A DNA stretch of 64,000 bases from positions 248,001 to 312,000 of the forward strand of contig NZ_JAINDF010000005.1 in the NCBI RefSeq assembly GCF_023006325.1, read 5' to 3'. A program made the translations under genes and the position numbers. The notes under the pieces are model-generated. The model worked only from the letters and a program-made list of their open reading frames with translations. It searched no databases and was not told the origin of the DNA. Positions 39,384-48,024 of the stretch are shown here, in pieces; position 1 is the stretch's first letter; every line of letters starts with the position of its first letter. This DNA comes from Kordiimonas marina. GTDB lineage: Bacteria; Pseudomonadota; Alphaproteobacteria; Sphingomonadales; Kordiimonadaceae.

Positions 39384-40584
39384 TTATGCTCATAATCCCC
39401 AATAATACTGACCCCACGAGCATTGAAACAATGCCGCCCATTAACAGTGTGAGTAAGGGCGACAATACCTCCAACGCCTTCTCCAGTTTGCTTTCATAGT
39501 CCTGCGCTGCAATATTTGCGGACTCTTCCAGCATCTGCCCCAAGCGGCCTGACTGCTCCCCTACGCGAACGAACTGTAGAACAAGTGGGGGTATCCATTC
39601 AATCTTTGCGAAAGCCTGTGACAGGAGGCTGCCCCGTCTGACCGCCCCGCGGACAAGCGCAAGCTCCTGAGTGAGATGAGGCATCCGCACTGCATCGGCG
39701 GCCATAGATAGAGCCTTGTCTAACGCGACCCCGCTTCCGGTGCAAACGCCCAGTGTACGGATGAAGCGAATGATGTCGGGTGTAAGCAACCAGGATTTGA
39801 TCCCAGGTACGTTACATAGTCCCTTCAATAGCTTGGCCTTTGCATTTTCATCACGAAGGACGGCCACGAGCCACAGGGCGACAAAAGCCAATAGGCCTCC
39901 AAGGACATATCCATGTTCATTAACAAGCCTGGACAGAGACAGAACGAAGCGGGTGACCCAGGGCAACTTGTCTTCATGTCCGGCAAAAAGAGGCGCAAAC
40001 TTAGGTAGTACGAATGTCATCACCAGCGTGAATGTTCCGCAAACCATAACCATCAGGATCGCAGGGTAGATTAAGGCACCCCTGACTTGTTCTTTGAAGG
40101 AAAGGGCGACATCCATAGAGGCGGCGACACTTTCAAGGGCATTTGCGAGCGTTCCTGAAAATTCCCCCGCCTGGACAGAAGCAACGACCTGAACGTTGAA
40201 ATATTTCTTATATCCAGACATTGCAGAAGCAAGGCTTTCCCCTTGACGGACCTTCTCCCTCATTAGTTCGACGGCACGGGCGAACAGCTCCTTATTTTGC
40301 ATTCCGTGCAGAAGTTTGAGTGATTCATCCATAGAAAGACCGGCATTGAGAAGGCGCCCCAAGTCCCTCAAAAACGCCTGAATATCCCTTTGCGAAGGTT
40401 CTGAGAAGAAAGCGATCGGTTCATTCAGTCGCATCAAGAATGTTGGCTTTTCCGCGGAAATATCGAGGGGTGTGAATCCCATGCGATATAGCTCTGCAGA
40501 CGCCGCGGCGACATCTTTGGCGACAACTGTACCTGTCTGGATTTCCCCGTCATGATCGAGAACGCGATAACAAAAGTCCGGCAT
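39367..40584 (-). CDS. gspF: T2SS inner-membrane platform GspF (element 1)
   Basis: This 405-aa polytopic protein has the duplicated GspF domains (DLGRLLNAGLSMDESLKLL and RTLGVCTGSGVALDKALSMA) and three transmembrane segments, the last near the C-terminus (LLTLLMGGIVSMLVGSVLLG). It anchors the pseudopilus and couples to GspE. Start overlaps the gspE stop by one base (TGATG). Confidence 0.95.
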   Translation of the reverse strand: MPDFCYRVLDHDGEIQTGTVVAKDVAAASAELYRMGFTPLDISAEKPTFLMRLNEPIAFFSEPSQRDIQAFLRDLGRLLNAGLSMDESLKLLHGMQNKELFARAVELMREKVRQGESLASAMSGYKKYFNVQVVASVQAGEFSGTLANALESVAASMDVALSFKEQVRGALIYPAILMVMVCGTFTLVMTFVLPKFAPLFAGHEDKLPWVTRFVLSLSRLVNEHGYVLGGLLAFVALWLVAVLRDENAKAKLLKGLCNVPGIKSWLLTPDIIRFIRTLGVCTGSGVALDKALSMAADAVRMPHLTQELALVRGAVRRGSLLSQAFAKIEWIPPLVLQFVRVGEQSGRLGQMLEESANIAAQDYESKLEKALEVLSPLLTLLMGGIVSMLVGSVLLGIMSINDFAT

Positions 40585-42278
40585 CAGTTTCGCTCCCGTG
40601 TGACACGGAGGACTTCCGTGAGCGATGTGTTGCCCTCACTGACCTTCTGGATACCGTGTTCGAAAAGGGTACGCATTCCGTTCTGCCGCGCCAGGTCCTC
40701 TAACTCGGCGCCGGTTTTCCGTTCGATGATCGCTTTTTCCATGGCGCGGTCGATCACAAGAATCTCGGCTATCATGGTTCGCCCGAGATAGCCGGACCCA
40801 TGACAGGCATCACAGCCTTTTGCCGCAAAGAACGGACCAGCCTCCGAGTCTAATCCGAGGTCTTGAAGGAGTTCAGGCTCGGGTGTGTGTTGTTCTTTGC
40901 AGTTTTCGCACAGAGTTCTCACCAGGCGCTGGGCCATGACCACCCGCAATGTGGAGGCAAGCAGATAGTCTTCAACGCCCATATCGACCAGCCGGGCAAT
41001 GGCTGCAGCAGCACTATTGGTATGAAGCGTGGACAACACCAGGTGACCTGTCAGGGAAGCCTGGATGGCAATGCCCGCAGTTTCCTCGTCCCGGATTTCG
41101 CCAACCATGATGATGTCAGGGTCCTGACGCAGGAATGTCCGCAATGTACCGGCAAACGTTCTGCCGATCCGATTGTCGACTTGTACCTGCCCTAGGCCCT
41201 CAATCACATACTCGACCGGGTCTTCCACAGTCAGGATTTTATTTTCAGGCTGGTTCAGTTCAGAAAGGCCTGTGTAGAGGGTCGTGGTTTTACCGGAACC
41301 CGTCGGTCCAGTGACAAGGACAATACCGTCGGGTTGGCGCAAGGCTGACCGGAACGGTTTTTTCACTATGTCATCGAAGCCCAGGGCATCGAAATTGAGA
41401 ACCACGGCACCCCGGTCCAGAAGACGGAGGACGACAGCCTCGCCTTGAGCTGTCGGTGCGGTCGATACCCGAAAATCAATTTCCTTGCCGTGAGCCCGCA
41501 CCCGCATCCGCCCATCCTGGGGGAGGCGGCGCTCTGCGATATCCAAGCCAGACATGATCTTCAGTCGAGATATGACGGCTGCTGTCATGTCCCGGCTTGG
41601 ACCATTCATTTCAATAAGGATGCCATCAACCCGGAAGCGGATTTGCAGACGCCCGTCGATCGGCTCCACATGAATGTCCGATGCACGTTTTGAGAGGGCA
41701 TCATCGATCATGCGGTCGACGAAGCGGATGACGGGGGCATCTGCAGCCAGCTCTTTAAGCCGGTCAACGTCGTTGGCTAGGTCTTCAACTTCACTGAGCT
41801 CATCGCTTGGGCCTGCATCGCCGAAATAGAGCCGGTTGATGGCGGTTTCGACCTCACGCAATGTTGCGATCTTAGGCCTAACAGGCTTGCCAGTGGCGAA
41901 GGATAAAGCCTTTACGGCGTAATCGTTTGTCGGATCGCCGAGGATTGCCTCGATTGTGTCCCCGGCGTCAGTCGTGGGCAAGATATGATAGTGCGAAAGA
42001 AAGGTGGGGTTGATGTCCGCTATGCTAAGAGGCTCAAGGGGCCAGTCTTGAGGTTCTGCGTGGGGAAGGCAGTAATGTTTGCCAAGGGCGGCAGCCAAAT
42101 CTTTTTCAGATAGTAGACCAAGGCCGGTTAGCGTTGCAGCTAATCCTTGGCGCGCCTCCTGCAATACATCCTGCACACGCGCCCACGCGGCGTCGGCCAA
42201 AAGGCCACGCTCAACTAAATACCCACCGAAATCGGTGTTTGCCCCCAAAACGAAGTTCCCCCAACTCACTAACCCCAC
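40584..42278 (-). CDS. gspE: T2SS assembly ATPase GspE (element 1)
   Basis: This protein of about 564 aa powers pseudopilus extension. It has an N1E domain, the GSPII_E core with Walker A GPTGSGKTTTLYTGL, Asp box RQDPDIIMVGEIRDEETAG, His box TGHLVLSTLHTNSAAA, and the tetracysteine zinc site CENCKEQH/CDACHGSGY. It is the first gene of the operon. The open frame begins at a GTG at 42278, which is only 2 bp below the predicted -10; GTG at 42269 is another choice, so the exact start is uncertain and a near-leaderless mRNA is possible. Confidence 0.95.
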   Translation of the reverse strand: MGLVSWGNFVLGANTDFGGYLVERGLLADAAWARVQDVLQEARQGLAATLTGLGLLSEKDLAAALGKHYCLPHAEPQDWPLEPLSIADINPTFLSHYHILPTTDAGDTIEAILGDPTNDYAVKALSFATGKPVRPKIATLREVETAINRLYFGDAGPSDELSEVEDLANDVDRLKELAADAPVIRFVDRMIDDALSKRASDIHVEPIDGRLQIRFRVDGILIEMNGPSRDMTAAVISRLKIMSGLDIAERRLPQDGRMRVRAHGKEIDFRVSTAPTAQGEAVVLRLLDRGAVVLNFDALGFDDIVKKPFRSALRQPDGIVLVTGPTGSGKTTTLYTGLSELNQPENKILTVEDPVEYVIEGLGQVQVDNRIGRTFAGTLRTFLRQDPDIIMVGEIRDEETAGIAIQASLTGHLVLSTLHTNSAAAAIARLVDMGVEDYLLASTLRVVMAQRLVRTLCENCKEQHTPEPELLQDLGLDSEAGPFFAAKGCDACHGSGYLGRTMIAEILVIDRAMEKAIIERKTGAELEDLARQNGMRTLFEHGIQKVSEGNTSLTEVLRVTRERN

Positions 42279-42279
42279 A

Positions 42280-42308
42280 CTTATACGAAACGAGTTGCTT
42301 TATTACAA
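42280..42308 (-). promoter_or_regulatory. Promoter of the element 1 gsp operon
   Basis: Read on the minus strand, TTGTAA (42308-42303), a 17-bp spacer and TATAAG (42285-42280) make a good sigma-70 promoter. The distance to the first in-frame start codon of gspE is very short. Confidence 0.6.
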
Positions 42309-42329
42309 CTAAGCAATCTGGTTGCTTAG
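42309..42329. repeat. Inverted repeat adjoining the gspE promoter
   Basis: CTAAGCAA and TTGCTTAG form perfect 8-bp arms around a 5-nt centre. It directly abuts the upstream side of the -35 box, which suits an activator or repressor binding site. Confidence 0.55.
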
Positions 42330-42463
42330 GCATTGCCTTGACTTTATTGGTGCCTACAAACCGACTAAATTGTCCCGATGGATGTTTTCAAATGATCCGC
42401 CAAAATGGCATCTTTCATTGTCAGAGGTGTGTGGATTTCAGCTGGAACAGGGATCTGGCGGAT

Positions 42464-42597
42464 AATCCCATTTTATGTGTCACAAACGTCGGATTATCCC
42501 GTTAATTGTGTCACGCAGTCTTAATTATTGCGTCATCGGAATTGCGGAAATGGCAGAAATCTGTGGTGCTCAATCTCACTTTATGTGTCAGCCGACA
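42464..42597 (-). repeat. Distal end of element 1, four TnsB-like sites
   Basis: Inverted copies of the 18-bp site are at 42464 (AATCCCATTTTATGTGTC), 42495 (TATCCCGTTAATTGTGTC), 42517 (weaker, AGTCTTAATTATTGCGTC) and 42572 (AATCTCACTTTATGTGTC). Spacings are 31, 22 and 55 bp, the same as in element 2. The terminus is GCCGACA at 42591-42597. Confidence 0.83.
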
Positions 42598-42602
42598 ACA
42601 TG
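42598..42602. repeat. Target-site duplication, right copy (element 1)
   Basis: ACATG matches 8963-8967 exactly. Its last two bases are also the first two of the TGT terminus of element 2, so element 1 landed exactly at the edge of element 2. Confidence 0.75.
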
Positions 42603-42669
42603 TAGGCTGACACATAAAGTGAGATTTTTGACGCAATTAGTGGGATTCCGTGACACATAAAGTGGGATT
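42601..42669 (+). repeat. gyrB-proximal end of element 2, three TnsB-like sites
   Basis: TGTAGGCT is followed by sites at 42609, 42630 and 42652, with spacings of 21 and 22 bp. Over the roughly 58 bp from the first site the sequence differs from element 1 at essentially one base before diverging. Weaker similarity to element 1 continues to about 42840. Confidence 0.85.
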
Positions 42670-42863
42670 CGAAATCCTTGCTTTCTGCGGGCTTGAGCGC
42701 GATTTCGTAATTTTATTGCGGGAGCGTGGGTGCGTTTCCCGCGGCTAATGCACGATTTTCCCGCCTGAACGCTGTGGCCGTCCGATCCCATGCCGCATGA
42801 GGTCTTGCCAGCGGGCAAAGCGGGAATTTAAGGTATCTGCAGCTGCAGGAAGTCGGCCTTCCG

Positions 42864-43193
42864 TCAGAAAGTCGCGATATCGGAAATGCCTTGCTGCATT
42901 ACATCCCTGATTGACCAGGGTTGACGGTCGGGTTGGGCGGAAAGCTCGGGCTTCAGGAGAATATGCAGCGCTTCAGGCCTGTCTTTCTCAAACTCAGCGA
43001 CCCCGATCGAATGCAGGCCCAGTGAGTGCGCATCTTTCGCAATGGAAAAGCCGATGCCACCGACTTTCTCTAGAATGATCCAATAGTTTCAGAAGAAGGT
43101 GGCGCCGAAGGCCATCTCGGCAACGAGCTGGTCCCGCTTGCCTCGGGACAATCCCCTTGCCAGGTAGCGGATATCGAACGCGTCTAACGTCGT
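42864..43193 (-). pseudogene. Broken 3' remnant of the 326-aa Tn7-like backbone gene
   Basis: Translating the minus strand from 43187 gives LDAFDIRYLARGLSRG, then LVAEMAFGATFF, an in-frame TGA, then NYWIILEKVGG and KPELSAQPDRQ, ending QGISDIATF and a stop at 42864. This aligns end to end with the last 105 residues of the protein at 12025-13005 (AFGATFFRNYWVVIDQ, KPELSAQPDRQYISIK). The TGA replaces an arginine codon. The 5' two-thirds are missing; the break lies directly at the gspO stop, showing where cargo replaced the rest of the backbone. Confidence 0.85.
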
Positions 43194-43733
43194 TCAATAG
43201 ATGGGACCATGCACCCAGATAAGCCAAGCCGCCAAGCAGAGAAACGAGCCGAATGGCAGGCGGACACTGCCGAGTGCCTGCGCTGCTGGTTTGTGGGCCA
43301 GGATGGCGAACCCAAGGCCCGTTAGCGACGCCAACAGCAGGACATATGGCAGTGCAGGCCAGCCTAGCCACAGGCCGATACCAGCCAACAGCTTGGCATC
43401 GCCGAAGCCAACCCCGTTGCGTTTGCGCAGCCGTCGGTACCCGAGGTTGATCAGCGGGAATAGCGCCAGCCCGGCCACGCCACCTATCAGGTGGGTGCGG
43501 CTATCTGCCGAAGGCATGAACCAGGGCGCCATCAGGCCGCTCACCGCTAGCGTGAAGGTCAATAGATTTGGCAGGCGAAAATAGCGCCAATCATAAAGCC
43601 CGAGGGCGCTGAGGCAGATAAAGAAGGCCAGCGATGGCAATAGGGGTATGGTACCCAGGAACCATAGTGGCGCGCAGGCGACCGCGACAAAAGTGGGTCG
43701 GGATAGCGACCATGATAATGGAATGGACGACAC
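43194..43733 (-). CDS. gspO: Prepilin peptidase, short A24 type (T2SS, element 2)
   Basis: This 179-aa membrane protein has the catalytic aspartates in GLYDWRYFRLPN near residue 50 and GVGFGDAKLLAGIGLWLG near residue 108. Like the element 1 enzyme it lacks the N-terminal methyltransferase domain. It is transcribed divergently from gspC, with about 205 bp between them that hold a GCATAG/CTATGC inverted repeat at 43802-43817. Its stop codon abuts the pseudogene remnant. Confidence 0.9.
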   Translation of the reverse strand: MSSIPLSWSLSRPTFVAVACAPLWFLGTIPLLPSLAFFICLSALGLYDWRYFRLPNLLTFTLAVSGLMAPWFMPSADSRTHLIGGVAGLALFPLINLGYRRLRKRNGVGFGDAKLLAGIGLWLGWPALPYVLLLASLTGLGFAILAHKPAAQALGSVRLPFGSFLCLAAWLIWVHGPIY

Positions 43734-43938
43734 TATCGACCTTGATACTGGCTTCGTGCTGTTCCAGCGCTCTTTATCAATATCAATTTATAAAAAATCC
43801 CGCATAGCCTGCTATGCCGATTATCATGATCGACGCCAGGACATTATTCCACGTTAAAAAACTCAAATTGAAAAAGTCAACCCTAGGCTGGCTTTTCGCT
43901 ATGGAGCGAGTTATGTCACTTATGAGTATATCGGCGCA

Positions 43939-44466
43939 ATGAGGCATGAGATGGGGGAGGTCAACCGACCACAGGAAAAGCGCGGTGCGCAATTGGCGCG
44001 GGCGATAGAGATTGCGCTCGGGCTGTTGCTGTGCGCTGTGGCCATAAATATTGGCTGCTCGATATCCACTGGTCTATGGCCGCCACAGCAGGAAGAGGGT
44101 GTGGCAAAAGCGCGCCCGATCGACACAGGTGACAGCCGCGATGGTCCGCTCCGATTCGACATGCTGGCCACCACGCAACTCTTTGGCCGATCGATAGCGT
44201 CAGCCGATCCCGGCACTCAGCTAGCAGTGACGGAAACGTCCCTGGATGTGTCGCTTCATGGCCTGCGGGTTGCCAGCGATGGTAGTAGTAGTGCCATTAT
44301 TAAAACACCCGATGGCCAGGAAACGCCCTATCGGGTCGGCGATGAGCTGACGCCTGGCGTCCGTGTCATCGGGATTTACAATAATTATATTTTAATATCG
44401 CGCGGCGGCAAACAGGAGCGACTGTTCTTGGATTGTCAGAAAGCTGAACCGTCGACAAACGATTAG
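43939..44466 (+). CDS. gspC: T2SS inner-membrane linker GspC (element 2)
   Basis: This 175-aa bitopic protein has a transmembrane helix (IALGLLLCAVAINIGCSI) and an HR domain (FDMLATTQLFGR, LHGLRVASDGSSSAIIKT, YRVGDELTPGVRVIGIY, LFLDCQ). No PDZ domain follows. It is first in the plus-strand operon, 38 bp before gspD. Starts at ATG 43939, 43948 or further ATGs nearby are possible, as no strong ribosome binding site is seen. Confidence 0.85.
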   Translation: MRHEMGEVNRPQEKRGAQLARAIEIALGLLLCAVAINIGCSISTGLWPPQQEEGVAKARPIDTGDSRDGPLRFDMLATTQLFGRSIASADPGTQLAVTETSLDVSLHGLRVASDGSSSAIIKTPDGQETPYRVGDELTPGVRVIGIYNNYILISRGGKQERLFLDCQKAEPSTND

Positions 44467-44504
44467 CCCGCAACGGATAGTTCCGGGTTTCAGGGGGTAA
44501 AAAG

Positions 44505-46511
44505 GTGATAAGGTTGGGAGTGAAGGCGGTGAAATTACGCCGCTTGGGAGGTTATTTTTTCATTGGTTTTCTTGCCTTGATCATCGACGGTGGCTCGGGG
44601 TTTGCCTTGGCCGACGACCAGACGCTCAATTTCCGCGATGCCGACATTCGTGCCGTCATTGATGACGTTGCGCGGATTAGTGGCCGGACCTTCATCATTG
44701 ACCCGCGGGTCAACGGCAATGTGACCATCATCTCGCACGAAGAACTGCCCAGTGACCAGATCTTCGACATCTTCCTTTCGACGCTTCAGGTCTATGGCTA
44801 TACGGCGATGCCAACCCTCAACGGGGCCTACAAGATCATCCCCGAAGACACTGCCGCGCAGATGCAGGGATTTGCAACTGGAAAAGTTACTGGAGACCGC
44901 ATAGAGACCGATATCATCCGTATCCATTCGGTTGACCCTGAGCTGGCTGCCAACATTATCAAGCCGCTGGTCAACAAGTCGGGCCGGGTGATTGCCCATC
45001 CCGATGCGTCGCTCCTGATCGTGGTCGACTATGCCAGCAATATGGCGCGCATCCGCAGGATCATTGAAAAGCTCGATCACGACCAGTCGGTTACCCGCAT
45101 GATCTCGCTCAAGAATATGTCGCCGGACGATATGGCCGACGCGATCAAGGACCTGCGCGGCACCAACCAGAACGACAACCGCCGCCACCTGCACCTGACC
45201 GTTGTTCCGGTGGCCGCCAGCAACATGTTGCTGCTCAAGGGCGACAAACAGGCGGTTGACAAGGCCGAAGGCCTGATCAAAACCATCGACGCCCGCAATG
45301 CCGACAAGGGCGCGATCCAGGTCATCTATCTCAAATATGCCGACGCCGAACAACTGATGCCGGTGCTTGAACAGGTCAGCCGGTCGGTCGAGGGCAAAAG
45401 TGGCGCGGACCCGAGCCAGAGCAAAGGCAAACATCCGGCGATGGGCACCACGGTTTCGTTCCACAAGGCAACCAATGCCATCGTGATCAGCGGGCCGCCA
45501 GAGGTCCAGGCCGCGGTCAGGGACGTCATCGACAAGCTCGATATCCCGCGCGCCAGCGTGCTGGTCGAAGCCATCATCGTTGAGGTTTCCAACCGGGCCG
45601 CCAAGGAGCTGGGCCTGCAATATGTCTTCACCAACACCACGGGCTCAACCATGCCCTTCACTGCCGCCAGCTATTCCAATTCGGCGGCCAGCATCCTGCA
45701 GGCTGCCGGCGCCGCGGTCATCGGCAGCGACACCACCAACAGCGATGGCCTTGACCCGTCGCGCGTGGATGCCTTCAACCATCTGTTCGACCATTATGGT
45801 GCCCTGGGCGGCCTGATCAGCAAGGCCGCCAACGGCAATCTGTTCGGGGTGATCCTGAGCGCGCTCGACAAGGATATGGGCTCCAACATCCTGTCGACGC
45901 CGTCGGTGATGACCCTCGACAATGAACCGGCCAAACTGATTGTCGGCCAGGAAATTCCGGTGACCACCGGTGAGGCGCTGGGCAGCTCCAACACCAATCC
46001 GTTCCGCACCATCGAGCGGCGCGATGTCGGCATCAAGCTTGAGGTCCGGCCGCAAATCAGCATGGGGCAGCACATCAAGCTCTATATCAAGCAGGAAGTG
46101 TCGAGCATTGCTGGGCCGGTCAGCCCGGATCAAAGCGAGTTGATCACCAACAAACGCGAAATCGAAACCACGGTGATGGCGGACGATGGCGAGATTATCG
46201 TCCTCGGCGGCCTGATCGAGCGAAACCAGCAGTCGACGATCAACAAGATCCCGCTGCTGGGCGACATTCCCGGGATCGGCCAGCTGTTCCGCCACAAGAC
46301 CACATCCGATGACAAGACCAATCTGATGGTGTTCCTGCGGCCGATCATTATCAAGAGCGCCCGCCAGATGGGCGAGGTCACCGCGCGCAAATATAACCTG
46401 ATGCGCGAAGAGCAAAGCGTCCACAGCAAAGATGCCGATCCGGCGCTCGACCAGATGCTTGAACAGGTGATCGGGGCCCAGCCGCCGAAACAGGATCCCG
46501 GGCACAAGTAG
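44505..46511 (+). CDS. gspD: T2SS secretin GspD (element 2)
   Basis: This 668-aa secretin has a Sec signal ending GFALA and no lipobox. N0 begins QTLNFRDADIRAVIDDVARI and is followed by N1-N3 repeats (IIRIHSVDPELAANIIKPL, VIYLKYADAEQLMPVLEQV). The core has SVMTLDNEPAKLIVGQEIPV, and the end carries IIVLGGLIERNQQSTINKIP and LMVFLRPIII. The GTG at 44505 follows AGGGGG at 44492-44497. The extended tail (residues 610-668) may bind a pilotin, for which the lipoprotein at 53907 is a candidate. Confidence 0.95.
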   Translation: MIRLGVKAVKLRRLGGYFFIGFLALIIDGGSGFALADDQTLNFRDADIRAVIDDVARISGRTFIIDPRVNGNVTIISHEELPSDQIFDIFLSTLQVYGYTAMPTLNGAYKIIPEDTAAQMQGFATGKVTGDRIETDIIRIHSVDPELAANIIKPLVNKSGRVIAHPDASLLIVVDYASNMARIRRIIEKLDHDQSVTRMISLKNMSPDDMADAIKDLRGTNQNDNRRHLHLTVVPVAASNMLLLKGDKQAVDKAEGLIKTIDARNADKGAIQVIYLKYADAEQLMPVLEQVSRSVEGKSGADPSQSKGKHPAMGTTVSFHKATNAIVISGPPEVQAAVRDVIDKLDIPRASVLVEAIIVEVSNRAAKELGLQYVFTNTTGSTMPFTAASYSNSAASILQAAGAAVIGSDTTNSDGLDPSRVDAFNHLFDHYGALGGLISKAANGNLFGVILSALDKDMGSNILSTPSVMTLDNEPAKLIVGQEIPVTTGEALGSSNTNPFRTIERRDVGIKLEVRPQISMGQHIKLYIKQEVSSIAGPVSPDQSELITNKREIETTVMADDGEIIVLGGLIERNQQSTINKIPLLGDIPGIGQLFRHKTTSDDKTNLMVFLRPIIIKSARQMGEVTARKYNLMREEQSVHSKDADPALDQMLEQVIGAQPPKQDPGHK

Positions 46512-46533
46512 GACAGAGGGTGGGGTTAGGGCA

Positions 46534-48024
46534 ATGACTGTAGGTCTGAGCTATAAATTTGCCAAGGATAATGGCCTGGTCGTCCTCGACCTGGGCGACA
46601 GCGCACGCATCGGGCATCTCGCCGAGGTGAAAATGACCGCGCTGGTCGAGGCCCGGCGCACGCTGGCGCGGCCCCTGGTGCTGGAACAGCTGGAACGCGG
46701 CGATTTCGACCGCCATCTTTCGGAAATCTATGCCCTGGCCGCCATGTCCTCCCGCGAGGTTGCGGAGGATTTCGACCGCCAGGACAGTATTGACAGTTTG
46801 CTCGAGGATATCCCGGAAACCGCCGACCTGCTGGCCAGCCATAACAGTGCTCCGGCGATCCGTTTCGTCAACGGCCTGATTGCCGAAGCGGTGAAATTGC
46901 GCGGCTCGGACATTCATATCGAGCCCTTCGAAACCACCTTGTCGATCCGGCTGCGGATTGACGGCGTCCTGCAGGAAATCCACAGCCTGCCGATCAAGCT
47001 GGCCGCGATGCTGGCGTCCCGGATCAAGGTCATGGCCCGGCTCGATATCGCCGAAAAGCGGGTCCCGCAGGACGGCCGCATCTCACTGTCGATCGGCGGT
47101 CGTTACGTCGATATCCGGGTTTCCCTGCTGCCCTCGCAGCATGGCGAGCGGGTCGTGCTCAGGCTGCTCGACCGCGAACAGACCCATTACGACATTTCGG
47201 ATCTCGGCATGCCGCCGGCGATGCTGGTGCATTTCAACGAGGCCTTGCTGCAGCCCAACGGCATTATCCTGGTGACCGGCCCGACCGGCTCCGGCAAAAC
47301 CACCACGCTCTATGCCGGCCTCTCCAGCCTCAACGACCGCAAGCGCAATATCCTGACCATCGAGGATCCGGTTGAATATGCGCTCGAGGGGGTCGGGCAG
47401 ACCCAGGTCAACGCCAAGGTCGGCATGTCCTTCGCAGCTGGCCTGCGCGCGATCCTGCGCCAGGACCCGGATACCGTGATGGTCGGCGAAGTCCGCGACC
47501 ATGAAACGGCGGAAATCGCGGTCCAGGCCAGCCTGACCGGACACCTTGTGCTGACCACGGTCCATACCAACAGCGCACTCGGGGCGATCACCCGGCTGTG
47601 CAACATGGGTATTCCGCCTTTCCTGCTCGCCAGTTCGGTAAAAGCGATCCTGGCGCAGCGCCTAGTCCGCACCCTGTGCCACCATTGCAAGGCCCCGGCC
47701 ACGCCGGACAGCCGGACCAGGACCCTGCTCGGCCTCGCCGCTAACGACGACGCCCATGTCTGCAAGCCGGTCGGGTGCCCGCATTGCCGGGGCAGCGGCT
47801 ATCTTGGCCGGATCGGGGTCTATGACCTGGTGGTGGTCGATGGCCGACTCCGCCAGATGATCCATGACAGCGCCAGCGAACAGGATATGGCGCGCCACGC
47901 CTACGCCCATGCCGACACGCTTGAACGCAGCGGCCTGAAACTGGTGGCCGCTGGCCTGACTACCCTTGAGGAAGTCCTCAGGGTCTGCACCTTCAGCGAG
48001 GGAGACGCGGATGCAGACCTTTGA
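46534..48024 (+). CDS. gspE: T2SS assembly ATPase GspE (element 2)
   Basis: This 496-aa ATPase has a short N1E domain, Walker A GPTGSGKTTTLYAGL, Asp box RQDPDTVMVGEVRDHETAE, His box TGHLVLTTVHTNSALG, and a zinc site CHHCKAP/CPHCRGSGY. Domain order is as in classic GspE. It starts 22 bp after gspD and its end overlaps gspF by 14 bp. Confidence 0.96.
   Translation: MTVGLSYKFAKDNGLVVLDLGDSARIGHLAEVKMTALVEARRTLARPLVLEQLERGDFDRHLSEIYALAAMSSREVAEDFDRQDSIDSLLEDIPETADLLASHNSAPAIRFVNGLIAEAVKLRGSDIHIEPFETTLSIRLRIDGVLQEIHSLPIKLAAMLASRIKVMARLDIAEKRVPQDGRISLSIGGRYVDIRVSLLPSQHGERVVLRLLDREQTHYDISDLGMPPAMLVHFNEALLQPNGIILVTGPTGSGKTTTLYAGLSSLNDRKRNILTIEDPVEYALEGVGQTQVNAKVGMSFAAGLRAILRQDPDTVMVGEVRDHETAEIAVQASLTGHLVLTTVHTNSALGAITRLCNMGIPPFLLASSVKAILAQRLVRTLCHHCKAPATPDSRTRTLLGLAANDDAHVCKPVGCPHCRGSGYLGRIGVYDLVVVDGRLRQMIHDSASEQDMARHAYAHADTLERSGLKLVAAGLTTLEEVLRVCTFSEGDADADL

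Larger units (their letters stand above)
8968..42597 (+). mobile_element. Tn7-like transposon, element 1 (tnsABC-tniQ, T2SS cargo)
   Basis: The element is 33,630 bp. It begins TGTCGTGTGACACATAAAG and ends with the inverted counterpart, CTTTATGTGTCAGCCGACA. It carries tnsA, tnsB, tnsC and a long tniQ/tnsD (13121-18709), reading away from gyrB. Tightly spaced TnsB-like sites lie at the gyrB-proximal end and widely spaced ones at the distal end, matching the asymmetry of Tn7 ends, and tnsA lies toward the target-gene end as in Tn7. ACATG flanks both sides. Cargo includes an XRE/ImmA-IrrE operon, phosphoesterase, antitoxin, two giant exported proteins, a lipoprotein and a full type II secretion operon. 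Confidence 0.9.

Noticed and set aside
42300-42700. Repeats at 8.97, 42.6 and 57.3 kb as a possible CRISPR array
   Set aside because: Only a few copies per site, spacing of 21-55 bp with no uniform spacers, and inverted symmetry at element ends; they fit TnsB sites.
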